A DNA stretch of 64,000 nt from Bacteroides faecis MAJ27 (GTDB lineage Bacteria > Bacteroidota > Bacteroidia > Bacteroidales > Bacteroidaceae): positions 1 through 64,000 of the forward strand of contig NZ_FNNN01000024.1 of assembly GCF_900106755.1 (NCBI RefSeq), written 5' to 3'. The notes under the pieces were generated by a model. The model saw nothing but the letters and a program-made list of their open reading frames with translations, had not been told where the DNA came from and ran no database searches. Position numbers and translations under genes: made by a program. Positions 44,224 through 51,629 of this stretch are shown here, piece after piece (positions within the stretch are counted from its first letter, which is position 1; the number at the start of each line of letters is the position of its first letter).

Positions 44224-45593
44224 CTAAGCCGTACGTAGAGAACCTTCCTGAATCCTTCCCAGAATTTTAGGAAATTGCCAAAAGAACAACAACGTACAAC
44301 AAATGGCAGCTGTTGCGTCGGATATAGCCTCAGCTGCATAGACTCCGGTCACTCCCATAAAATGCGGTAATATCAATGCCAGCGGAATCAACAAAATCAC
44401 CTTACGCAATAAAGCAATAAAGATAGAAATTCTGGCCTGTCCCAGCGCTACAAACATATTCTGACAAGCACGTTGTAACCCAAAGATTGTCATGCCGCCC
44501 AAAAAGACAGGCATCGTCCAACGAACTGTATCAATCAGTCTTTCATCGCTGGTGAATGCAGACGCGATAACTGAAGGAAACAGAATCATGAAAAGCATCA
44601 ATACCAGGTTAAATGAGAACATAGTAATCATCACAATACGGAAACAATCTTTCACACGCTGTTTGTCGCCATGACCATAATTATAACTTATAATCGGTAC
44701 AAAACCTTGCGCAAATCCAGTGAGCGGTACGCTGGCAAACTGCATCGCACTTTGCAGAACAGTCAAAGCACTGATATAAATATCTCCAAATCCTTTCAGA
44801 CTGCTATTCAGAACAAAACCGACCAGGCTCTCTGTGCTTGCCATAATAAAAGGAGATACACCTAAAGCAAAGATGGCAAGTATAATCTTTCGGTCCAGCC
44901 TGATATAGCGTCTTTCCAGAGGTAAAGAGGCACGTCGGGAGAAAAGAAAACTCAATACCCATGCCGCACTGCACGCTTGGGAAAATACAGTAGCCAAAGC
45001 CGCTCCTTTTACCCCCATATCCAACCAAAAGATGAAGATAGGATCAAGGGCGATATTCAGTAAAGCTCCTATTAAGACTGAGTACATAGCGATGGCAGGA
45101 CGCCCTTGTGCATTGATAAAGCTGTTCAAACCTGTGGATATCTCAACAAATATCGTTCCCAGCAGATAAATGGAAAGATAATCAACCGCATATTCCAATG
45201 TGTTTTCAGAAGCTCCTGTAAAAAGGAGAATAGGCTCCATAAAAGTATATGCGATGAAAGATGTTAATAGAGTAAATAATATCAGCAAAACGAAGCCATT
45301 TCCCAGTATTTTCCCAGCCCGTGAACGGTCTCCCTGCCCAAGTGCCATAGCAGCCAGCGACCACCACCGCCGACTATCGCCGAGAAGGAAGAAATCAGTA
45401 TAATAAGGGAAGTAGTCACCCCTACACCGGCCAGCGCATCGGTTCCAATTCCCGGAATATGTCCGATGTATATACGGTCGACAATGCTATAAAGCAAATT
45501 GACAAACTGTGCGGCTACTGCCGGAAGAGCCATTTTAAAAACAAGCGGTAACATACGTTCTGTTCCCAGCCGTTCTTCATATTTATTTATCAT
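44224..45593 (-). pseudogene. MATE-family efflux pump, frameshifted
   Basis: The first frame (from the ATG at 45593) encodes the MATE N-terminus (PLVFKMALPAVAAQFVNLLY, then SAIVGGGG). It loses register at about 45355-45363. The second frame continues as MALGQGDRSRAGKILGNGF and runs to the normal C-terminus with about ten helices. Functional homologs read roughly GGGGxxLAAMALGQGD through this point, so one or four bases appear to be lost. Only the single shift separates it from a full-length pump of about 450 residues. Sequencing error cannot be excluded. Confidence 0.8.
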
Positions 45594-45722
45594 TCCACAT
45601 TTCTTTTCTAAAGCCGGTACAAAGTTACTAGAAAAACAGGCTAATCTTACAAAGGTGACAGATATATTGACTCTGAAATAAAATAGAGGAGGAATACAGA
45701 TGATTCTAAATAATAGAAATGC

Positions 45723-45745
45723 GAATCAGATTCAACCACTGATTC
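45723..45745 (-). terminator. Terminator after the Vat-like gene
   Basis: GAATCAG (45723-45729) pairs with CTGATTC (45739-45745), and AATG/CATT extend the stem. It lies 24 bp beyond the stop at 45769 in the direction of transcription. Confidence 0.5.
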
Positions 45746-45768
45746 ACATTCCATACAAACAACATTAT

Positions 45769-46392
45769 TTATTTCATAAGTTCTTCCGTATTTCCATTCA
45801 TTATGTGAGGTAGATATTGAGCTATCTTATCAATATTCCAGTCCCACCATTTCAGTTCCTGCAGCTGTGCGATCGTATCTTCATCAAAACGCATCCGGAT
45901 TTTCTTCGCAGGCGTTCCGCCCACTATTGTATAAGGAGGAACATCTTTAGTGACAACTGCCCGTGACGCAATAATCGCTCCGTCGCCAATATGCACTCCT
46001 GCCATAATAACAGCTTCATAGCCAATCCAGACATCATTTCCAATCACGATATCACCTTTATTATCCCAGGCTGAAGTGATATTTCTCTTGTCCAACTGCC
46101 ATTCCTCAAAAAATATAGGAAACGGATAATTCGATAAAGAGCGTAAAGTATGATTGGCACTATTAAACAGAAACTTAGCCCCGCAAGCTATCGAACAGAA
46201 TTTTCCTATTATCAACCGGTCTCCATTGATAGAATAATGATATAATACGTTGTTCTTCTCAAACTGGACAGGATCATTCACAAAATCATTGTATATAGTG
46301 TAGTCACCTACCTTTATATCAGGATTATCGATAACGGCATTCAGATAAATAGTCTGAAGATCATTAGTTCGCGGATATATATTTGTATTCAT
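45769..46392 (-). CDS. Vat-like xenobiotic acyltransferase (hexapeptide family)
   Basis: This is a 207-residue protein of the CatB/Vat group. LIIGKFCSIACGAKFLFNSANH carries the family's active-site His region. WDNKGDIVIGNDVWIGYEAVI and IASRAVVTKDVPPYTIVGGTPAK are the beta-helix and exit loop. Vat enzymes acetylate streptogramin A antibiotics, but many chromosomal relatives act on other molecules, so resistance should not be assumed. It is divergent from a Crp/Fnr gene, with a palindrome between them. Confidence 0.88.
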   Translation of the reverse strand: MNTNIYPRTNDLQTIYLNAVIDNPDIKVGDYTIYNDFVNDPVQFEKNNVLYHYSINGDRLIIGKFCSIACGAKFLFNSANHTLRSLSNYPFPIFFEEWQLDKRNITSAWDNKGDIVIGNDVWIGYEAVIMAGVHIGDGAIIASRAVVTKDVPPYTIVGGTPAKKIRMRFDEDTIAQLQELKWWDWNIDKIAQYLPHIMNGNTEELMK

Positions 46393-46442
46393 TGTAATTG
46401 CTTCTTTATATCGTTTTTAATATAAAATAATAAAATACCATA

Positions 46443-46457
46443 TGACTTATTAAGTCA
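46443..46457. promoter_or_regulatory. 15-bp palindrome between Vat-like and Crp-like genes
   Basis: TGACTTA-T-TAAGTCA is a perfect odd-centred palindrome 51 bp upstream of the Vat-like start. Half-site length and spacing suit a Crp/Fnr-type dimer. Binding by the neighbouring regulator is a guess. Confidence 0.4.
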
Positions 46458-46620
46458 CAAAAGACCTGAACAACAGACTTTACCATTGTTCATCGTCCAT
46501 ATAAAGCGAAGCTATTTACAACGTTGCCATTTCATTGCGTTAAAAGAATAGGGTTCATATCACCTGACAAAGGTACTGGATAATTTTCATATCCCGCACG
46601 ACATTCTAAGAATTATCATG

Positions 46621-46628
46621 TATATTTG
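46621..46628 (+). promoter_or_regulatory. -7 box of the Crp/Fnr-family gene
   Basis: TATATTTG matches the consensus and overlaps the TTG at 46626. This makes the ATG at 46653 the likely start. Confidence 0.5.
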
Positions 46629-46652
46629 CTAAATATGCTAACAGTATTATAT

Positions 46653-47225
46653 ATGAATCCATTCAACGTAAAAGATAATACAACAATAGATACAGGAAAA
46701 CTGGAAAAGATATTTCTGGAAGAAGGTATCTGCAAGAAGCTAAAAAAAAACGACTATCTGATCCGGCAGAATGAAAAGAACAGTCAGATAGGATTCGTTT
46801 CATCCGGCATCTTCCGCCTGTCACACATCGATGGAAACGCCAATGAATGGATTGTCGGCTATAGTTTCAAAGACGACTTTGTCTGCGATTACCCTTCTTT
46901 GATGAGCAAGACAAATTCTACAGTCAACATACAAGCATCTACAGCCTGCGAAGTTTATCTCCTCACTTCAGACAGACTTAACCAGTTTTGGGAAACAGAC
47001 ATGGATACTCAACGTCTGGGAAGACAAATAGCAGAAAATATGTTTGCAGAAATATACCAGCGTTTATTAGGTTTTTACTGCGATACTCCCGAACAGCGTT
47101 ATCAGACTCTGATGAAGCGATGTCCTGATTTGCAAAAACATCTATCCCTGAAAGAAATAGCCCAGTTTTTGGGAATCACCTCTGAAACATTGAGCAGAAT
47201 ACGGAGAAAACAGCTATTTAAATAA
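46653..47225 (+). CDS. Crp/Fnr-family transcriptional regulator
   Basis: This is a 190-residue protein. The cNMP-binding-fold domain (residues 10-120) has KKNDYLIRQNEKNSQIGFV and IFRLSHIDGNANEWIVGYSF. The C-terminal HTH reads LKEIAQFLGITSETLSRIRR. No Fe-S cysteine set is present. It is divergent from the Vat-like acetyltransferase and may control it. The downstream RlmJ-like gene begins 77 bp on. Confidence 0.9.
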   Translation: MNPFNVKDNTTIDTGKLEKIFLEEGICKKLKKNDYLIRQNEKNSQIGFVSSGIFRLSHIDGNANEWIVGYSFKDDFVCDYPSLMSKTNSTVNIQASTACEVYLLTSDRLNQFWETDMDTQRLGRQIAENMFAEIYQRLLGFYCDTPEQRYQTLMKRCPDLQKHLSLKEIAQFLGITSETLSRIRRKQLFK

Positions 47226-47302
47226 AAGTCTTGACTTTGGTCAATGTTTTCTTGTCGTATATGCCCTAATATTGCCACCGTAAACAGTAAATTGGCAAAG
47301 AT

Positions 47303-48160
47303 ATGGCAACTTATATTCATTTTGGCAAACAACCCGATGTACTGAAACATCTGGTACTTTGCGAAGTTCTTCGCAGAGAGAGTTCATCAATCTATGTAGA
47401 AACAAATTCTGCCTGTGCTATTTATCCGATGAAACAAACTCCGGAACAGCAATATGGCATTTATCATTTCTTAGAAAAAGTGGCAGAAGGCGACAATCAA
47501 GATTTAAAAGACTCCACTTACTTTCAGCTGGAATATACAGAAATGCAGGGAGGCTGCTATTTAGGCTCTCCGGCTTTAGCCATGAAAATAGCAGGAAGGA
47601 AGGCACAAAGATTTATATTCTTTGATCTCGAAAAGAGTGCTCTGGATAATGTAGCACTGTTTGCGGAACGAGCAGATCTACTTCCTTCTGTCCACCTGTA
47701 TCACACCGATTCCCTTGAAGGAGTCATAGCCCTACTGCCTTCGCTGCGTAAAGACACTTTCGTTCATATCGACCCTTATGAGATTGACAAGAAAGGAACA
47801 TCCGGACTAACTTATCTGGATCTATTAATAGAAGCTACCCGATTGGGAATGAAGTGCTTATTATGGTATGGCTTCATGACTCTAAACGATAAAAGCTATC
47901 TGAATTCATACATTATGCCCCGGCTAAAAGATGCAGGAATCAAAGAGTATACTTGTGTAGAGCTAATAATGAAATCTATCAGACAAGATACGGTATTATA
48001 CAATCCCGGTATTATAGGCAGCGGCATTCTGGCTACAAACTTATCGCAACAATCAAAGAAGATTATTCTTGATTATAGTGATATGCTGGTTCGTCTCTAC
48101 CAGAACGCAACATACAAGGATAAGGATGGAAGCCTATACAGAGATAAGCCCTTCAACTAA
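47303..48160 (+). CDS. RlmJ-like 23S rRNA adenine-N6 methyltransferase family protein
   Basis: This is a 285-residue protein. The opening HFGKQPDVLKHLVLCEVL parallels the H-x-GN-x-ADVLKH start of RlmJ, and YVETNSACAIY stands where RlmJ has the YxDTHAGAG SAM loop. TFVHIDPYEIDKKG stands in place of the catalytic DPPY motif. The family methylates A2030 in 23S rRNA. Here the DPPY motif reads DPYE and the SAM loop is changed, so activity or target may differ. I hold the family call as moderate. Confidence 0.65.
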   Translation: MATYIHFGKQPDVLKHLVLCEVLRRESSSIYVETNSACAIYPMKQTPEQQYGIYHFLEKVAEGDNQDLKDSTYFQLEYTEMQGGCYLGSPALAMKIAGRKAQRFIFFDLEKSALDNVALFAERADLLPSVHLYHTDSLEGVIALLPSLRKDTFVHIDPYEIDKKGTSGLTYLDLLIEATRLGMKCLLWYGFMTLNDKSYLNSYIMPRLKDAGIKEYTCVELIMKSIRQDTVLYNPGIIGSGILATNLSQQSKKIILDYSDMLVRLYQNATYKDKDGSLYRDKPFN

Positions 48161-48627
48161 ATATGGATTCCATACCGATGCTTCACTTCCGCCATCACAA
48201 ATGTGCTTTCCAGTGAACCCAAGCTATCGATAGTCCCCAGTATATTAAGGATGAACTCTTGGTAATATTTCATATTGGGAGCATGAATCTTCAGCAAGTA
48301 ATCATAGCTGCCCGATATATTATAGCATTCGGTCACCTCGGGAATATCCTGTATGATCCGGGTAAACTCAGCCGCAATATCCCTGTTTAGCCGCCTTAGT
48401 TTGACACTGCAAAAGACTACAAAGCCCTGATTCAGTTTCTCTGCATCCAGCACAGCTATATACTTCTTTATATATCCTCCGCTTTCAAGACGTTTGAGTC
48501 GTTCGAAAACAGGAGTTGATGAAAGACTTACCCGCGCAGCCAACTCTTTAGTCGTCAATCGCGCATTCTCTTGCAAAGTACGAAGTATCTGCAAATCCAC
48601 TTTATCCAATTTCTCAAAAGTATCCAT
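48157..48627 (-). CDS. Lrp/AsnC-family regulator
   Basis: This is a 156-residue protein of normal family length. The N-terminal HTH (LQENARLTTKELAARVSLSS, then TPVFERLKRLESGGYI) is followed by an RAM/AsnC ligand domain (VTECYNISGSYDYLLKI). It is divergent from metY, with a perfect 24-bp palindrome just upstream of its own start, so autoregulation and control of metY are likely. Amino-acid sensing is known for the family. The ligand here is unknown. Confidence 0.92.
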   Translation of the reverse strand: MDTFEKLDKVDLQILRTLQENARLTTKELAARVSLSSTPVFERLKRLESGGYIKKYIAVLDAEKLNQGFVVFCSVKLRRLNRDIAAEFTRIIQDIPEVTECYNISGSYDYLLKIHAPNMKYYQEFILNILGTIDSLGSLESTFVMAEVKHRYGIHI

Positions 48628-48659
48628 AAGAAAAATATTCTTCTAACAGGTGATTTTAA

Positions 48660-48702
48660 AGAATAAGACAATCGTCTTATTCTGTATAACGATACAAAAA
48701 TA
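48660..48702 (-). promoter_or_regulatory. Promoter and operator candidate of the Lrp-family gene
   Basis: The reverse-strand -7 box TATTTTTG lies at 48702-48695. Directly downstream, AGAATAAGAC-4-GTCTTATTCT (48660-48683) is a perfect inverted repeat. Its place at the transcription start suits autorepression. Confidence 0.55.
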
Positions 48703-48730
48703 GTATTATTTTCTATATTTCAGTTATATA

Positions 48731-48761
48731 TTGTTCGATATTTCTACGCTCCATAACTTTG
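48731..48761 (+). promoter_or_regulatory. Promoter of metY
   Basis: TTG near 48731-48733 and TAACTTTG at 48754-48761 are spaced about 20 bp. The leader to the ATG at 48806 is about 40 nt and shows no SAM riboswitch. Confidence 0.55.
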
Positions 48762-48805
48762 CAAGAAAATAAAGAGAGAACATTAAACTTAAAAAGCATA
48801 CGATT

Positions 48806-50092
48806 ATGGAAAGAAAGAATTTACACTTTGAGACATTACAGGTTCATGTAGGACAAGAACAAGCAGATCCGACAACAGATGCACGCGCAGTACCTATTTA
48901 TCAGACTACTTCTTATGTATTCCATAATTCGGCTCATGCAGCCGCACGTTTCGGTCTGCAAGATCCGGGTAATATCTATGGGCGTCTGACCAACTCCACC
49001 CAAGGTGTTTTTGAAGAACGGGTAGCTGTCCTCGAAGGAGGGATAGCAGGGCTGGCGGTTGCTTCCGGCGCCGCCGCAATTACTTATGCTTTCGAAAACA
49101 TCACTCGCGCAGGCGACCACATCGTAGCTGCCAAGACAATTTACGGGGGAAGTTATAACTTGCTGGCACACACGTTACCCAACTATGGAGTTACTACCAC
49201 GTTCGTTGACCCGAGCGACCTTTCCAACTTTGAGAAAGCGATTCAGGAAAATACAAAAGCCATATTTATCGAGACACTCGGAAATCCGAATTCCAATATT
49301 ATCGATATAGAAGCCGTGTCCGCAATTGCTCACAGCCATAAAATACCGTTGATCATAGATAACACATTCGGCACTCCCTATTTAATTCGTCCTATCGAAC
49401 ATGGTGCAGACATCGTCGTGCATTCTGCAACCAAATTCATTGGCGGTCATGGCAGTTCATTGGGAGGAGTAATCGTTGATTCCGGAAAATTCGACTGGGT
49501 AGCTTCCGGAAAATTCCCGCAACTGACAGAACCCGACCCAAGTTATCACGGAGTACGCTTTGTAGATGCTGCCGGTCCTGCCGCTTACGTCACCCGTATC
49601 CGCGCCACTTTGCTACGTGATACGGGAGCGACTATCAGTCCGTTCAATGCTTTTATATTGCTGCAAGGTCTGGAAACACTTTCACTGCGTGTAGAGCGCC
49701 ATGTAGAAAACGCACTAAAAGTTGTGAACTTCCTGAATAATCATCCAAAGGTGAAGAAAGTCAACCATCCTTCACTTCCCGATCATCCGGATCATGCGCT
49801 CTATCAACGCTATTTCCCGAATGGCGCAGGTTCAATCTTTACTTTTGAAGTAAAAGGCGGACAAGAAGAGGCACACCGTTTTATCGACAGTCTGGAAATT
49901 TTCTCATTACTGGCTAATGTAGCCGACGTAAAATCACTGGTTATCCATCCGGCAAGCACTACCCATTCGCAACTCAATGCACAGGAGCTTGCGGAACAGG
50001 AAATTTATCCGGGAACGGTACGTTTGTCCATCGGGACAGAACATATCAATGATTTGATTGCTGACCTGGATCAGGCACTTGCCAAAATCTGA
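48806..50092 (+). CDS. metY: O-acetylhomoserine sulfhydrylase (O-acetylhomoserine aminocarboxypropyltransferase)
   Basis: This is a 428-residue protein of the Cys/Met metabolism PLP family at the length of MetY. FETLQVHVGQEQADPTTDAR and YGRLTNSTQGVFEERVAVLEGG start it. HSATKFIGGHGSSLGG holds the PLP Lys at about 209. The C-terminal SIGTEHINDLIADL is typical. It makes homocysteine from O-acetyl-L-homoserine and sulfide, or cysteine from O-acetylserine, in the cytosol. A divergent Lrp/AsnC gene probably regulates it. Confidence 0.95.
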   Translation: MERKNLHFETLQVHVGQEQADPTTDARAVPIYQTTSYVFHNSAHAAARFGLQDPGNIYGRLTNSTQGVFEERVAVLEGGIAGLAVASGAAAITYAFENITRAGDHIVAAKTIYGGSYNLLAHTLPNYGVTTTFVDPSDLSNFEKAIQENTKAIFIETLGNPNSNIIDIEAVSAIAHSHKIPLIIDNTFGTPYLIRPIEHGADIVVHSATKFIGGHGSSLGGVIVDSGKFDWVASGKFPQLTEPDPSYHGVRFVDAAGPAAYVTRIRATLLRDTGATISPFNAFILLQGLETLSLRVERHVENALKVVNFLNNHPKVKKVNHPSLPDHPDHALYQRYFPNGAGSIFTFEVKGGQEEAHRFIDSLEIFSLLANVADVKSLVIHPASTTHSQLNAQELAEQEIYPGTVRLSIGTEHINDLIADLDQALAKI

Positions 50093-50152
50093 GGATTGAA
50101 CTTTCCATCACCGTGATACGTTATAACAATATAACATTAAAACATTGCAGTT

Positions 50153-50392
50153 ATGGAAAAATATTTAATACACAGCAACGAACTGCATCTGATAGACGCA
50201 GGAAAAATCCACCAGGCAGTAGAAAAAATGGTGGAATCACTTGATCTTGCCGCAGGATCAACCAGTAATTTTGATCTCTATCAGGTCGTAGAAAGCTACT
50301 TTAAAGACCTCGAAAAAAGGAGGAAGATCAACCATGTACTGGGAATCAAAGAAGACCGATATGAATTTGCTGAAGACTTCGGCATAAAATAA
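50153..50392 (+). CDS. Small hypothetical protein following metY
   Basis: This is a 79-residue soluble protein, not recognised. It is mostly helical, with a hydrophobic stretch (HQAVEKMVESLDLAAG) and a charged tail (KDLEKRRKINHVLGIKED). It lies 60 bp after metY on the same strand and before a clear terminator, so it may share the metY transcript. Confidence 0.65.
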   Translation: MEKYLIHSNELHLIDAGKIHQAVEKMVESLDLAAGSTSNFDLYQVVESYFKDLEKRRKINHVLGIKEDRYEFAEDFGIK

Positions 50393-50430
50393 AAGAAATT
50401 TTCCAATCACACCAGACAAACTGTTCATAT

Positions 50431-50470
50431 AAAACGAGAGAGCCTCACCCAAGTGAAACTCTCTCGTTTT
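50431..50470. terminator. Bidirectional terminator between the metY unit and the mscS-like gene
   Basis: AAAACGAGAGAG (50431-50442) pairs perfectly with CTCTCTCGTTTT (50459-50470), giving T-runs on both strands. Confidence 0.8.
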
Positions 50471-50489
50471 AGCATATATAGCATAGAAA

Positions 50490-51401
50490 TCAATTGCCCT
50501 GGTGCACTGTAAGTTGCGGGAACGGGAAGTTGATACCTTTTTCATTAAAGGTTTCATAAATAGTCTTGTTTATATCAAAATAAACTCCCCAATAATCTGC
50601 TGTATTCACCCAAACTCGTGCCACCACATTCACACTGCTGGCATCCAACGCATGAAGAGCTATAAACGGAGCCGGATCACTCAGAATCCGCTTATCAGAC
50701 GTCAAAATATCACGGACAATCTGCTGTACCTTATTATAATCTTCTCCGTAATCGACTCCGACAATCCATTCTACACGGCGGGTAGTCTGTGTATTGTAGT
50801 TTGTTACGACTCCACTGCTCATTGCGCCGTTTGGTATATAGATCACTTTATTGTCTCCGGTAGTCAAAATCGTATGGAATATCTGTATTTCCTTCACGGT
50901 TCCGGAAACTCCCTGACTTTCAATCCAGTCTCCTACCTTATAAGGCTTGAAGAGCAATACGATCAGTCCTCCGGCAAAGTTCTGCAAATTTCCGGACAAT
51001 GCCATACCTACGGCCACACCGGCAGAAGCCAGCAAAGCAGCAAACGAAGTTGTTTCAACTCCCAAAGCTCCGACTACGGAAATGATTAAAAGAATAGTCA
51101 ACAGGATGTTTACCAAGCTTTTCACAAAAGTCTTGATACTTACATCGACTTTTCTTCTGTCCATCAGACGTCCGACAAATCTGTTGAGCATTGATATCAG
51201 GAAACGTCCTACAGTGAAGACAATGGCTGCAATCAGGATACGTTCTCCGGCACGGATACCGAAGTCTACCAATTGTTGGGTGATAAGAGTAAGCTTGTCC
51301 AGTCCATCCGCATTGGCAATCGCCTCTTCCATTAATTTATCTGCGACGATTTGCGTTGAATCAGCAAGCTGTGTTGCTGTCGCTTGAAATAATAGTAGCA
51401 T
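50490..51401 (-). CDS. MscS-family mechanosensitive channel
   Basis: This is a 303-residue inner-membrane protein with helices at about 55-75, 95-115 and a pore helix region (LLASAGVAVGMALSGNLQNF). The conserved MscS beta domain follows (KPYKVGDWIESQGVSGTVKE, then DNKVIYIPNGAMSSGVVTNY). It opens on osmotic downshock to release solutes. The N-terminus before the first helix is a helical extension of about 50 residues. The gene is convergent with metY. Confidence 0.93.
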   Translation of the reverse strand: MLLLFQATATQLADSTQIVADKLMEEAIANADGLDKLTLITQQLVDFGIRAGERILIAAIVFTVGRFLISMLNRFVGRLMDRRKVDVSIKTFVKSLVNILLTILLIISVVGALGVETTSFAALLASAGVAVGMALSGNLQNFAGGLIVLLFKPYKVGDWIESQGVSGTVKEIQIFHTILTTGDNKVIYIPNGAMSSGVVTNYNTQTTRRVEWIVGVDYGEDYNKVQQIVRDILTSDKRILSDPAPFIALHALDASSVNVVARVWVNTADYWGVYFDINKTIYETFNEKGINFPFPQLTVHQGN

Positions 51402-51494
51402 AATTGATATATATTAAAATGAATAAATCCCTATCTTGCTATATTTTAACAAACGACAAAGTTATATTGTTTTTAGCAAATCTAAAAGTTTTTT

Positions 51495-51525
51495 TTGCTT
51501 TCCTCCCGCAAAAGCTGTAATTTTG
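51495..51525 (+). promoter_or_regulatory. Promoter of the TPP-controlled receptor gene
   Basis: TTG at 51495-51497 and TAATTTTG at 51518-51525 are 20 bp apart. The riboswitch begins about 12 bp downstream, as expected for a leader. Confidence 0.6.
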
Positions 51526-51537
51526 TCACCGATTCAC

Positions 51538-51613
51538 AAAGTAGGGGTGCCTTAACATGACGGGCTGAGAACATACCCATAGAATCTGAACCGGGTAATG
51601 CCGGCGTAGAGAA
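51538..51613 (+). ncRNA. TPP riboswitch (THI element)
   Basis: The conserved blocks appear in order: AGTAGGGGTGCC, GGCTGAGA, ATACCC, then GAACCGGGTAATGCCGGCG and TAGAGA. The receptor ATG at 51630 follows only about 16 bp after the aptamer's 3' strand. There is no room for a separate terminator, so control is probably at translation initiation. High thiamine pyrophosphate would shut off the receptor. Confidence 0.95.
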
Positions 51614-51629
51614 CCAATTAATAAGCAAG

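Noticed and set aside
44139..44339. Separate 66-residue gene downstream of the MATE frames
   Set aside because: It lies in another frame of the pump's C-terminus and has no family resemblance.
48762..48805. SAM riboswitch in the metY leader
   Set aside because: The leader is only about 40 nt and shows no conserved aptamer blocks.
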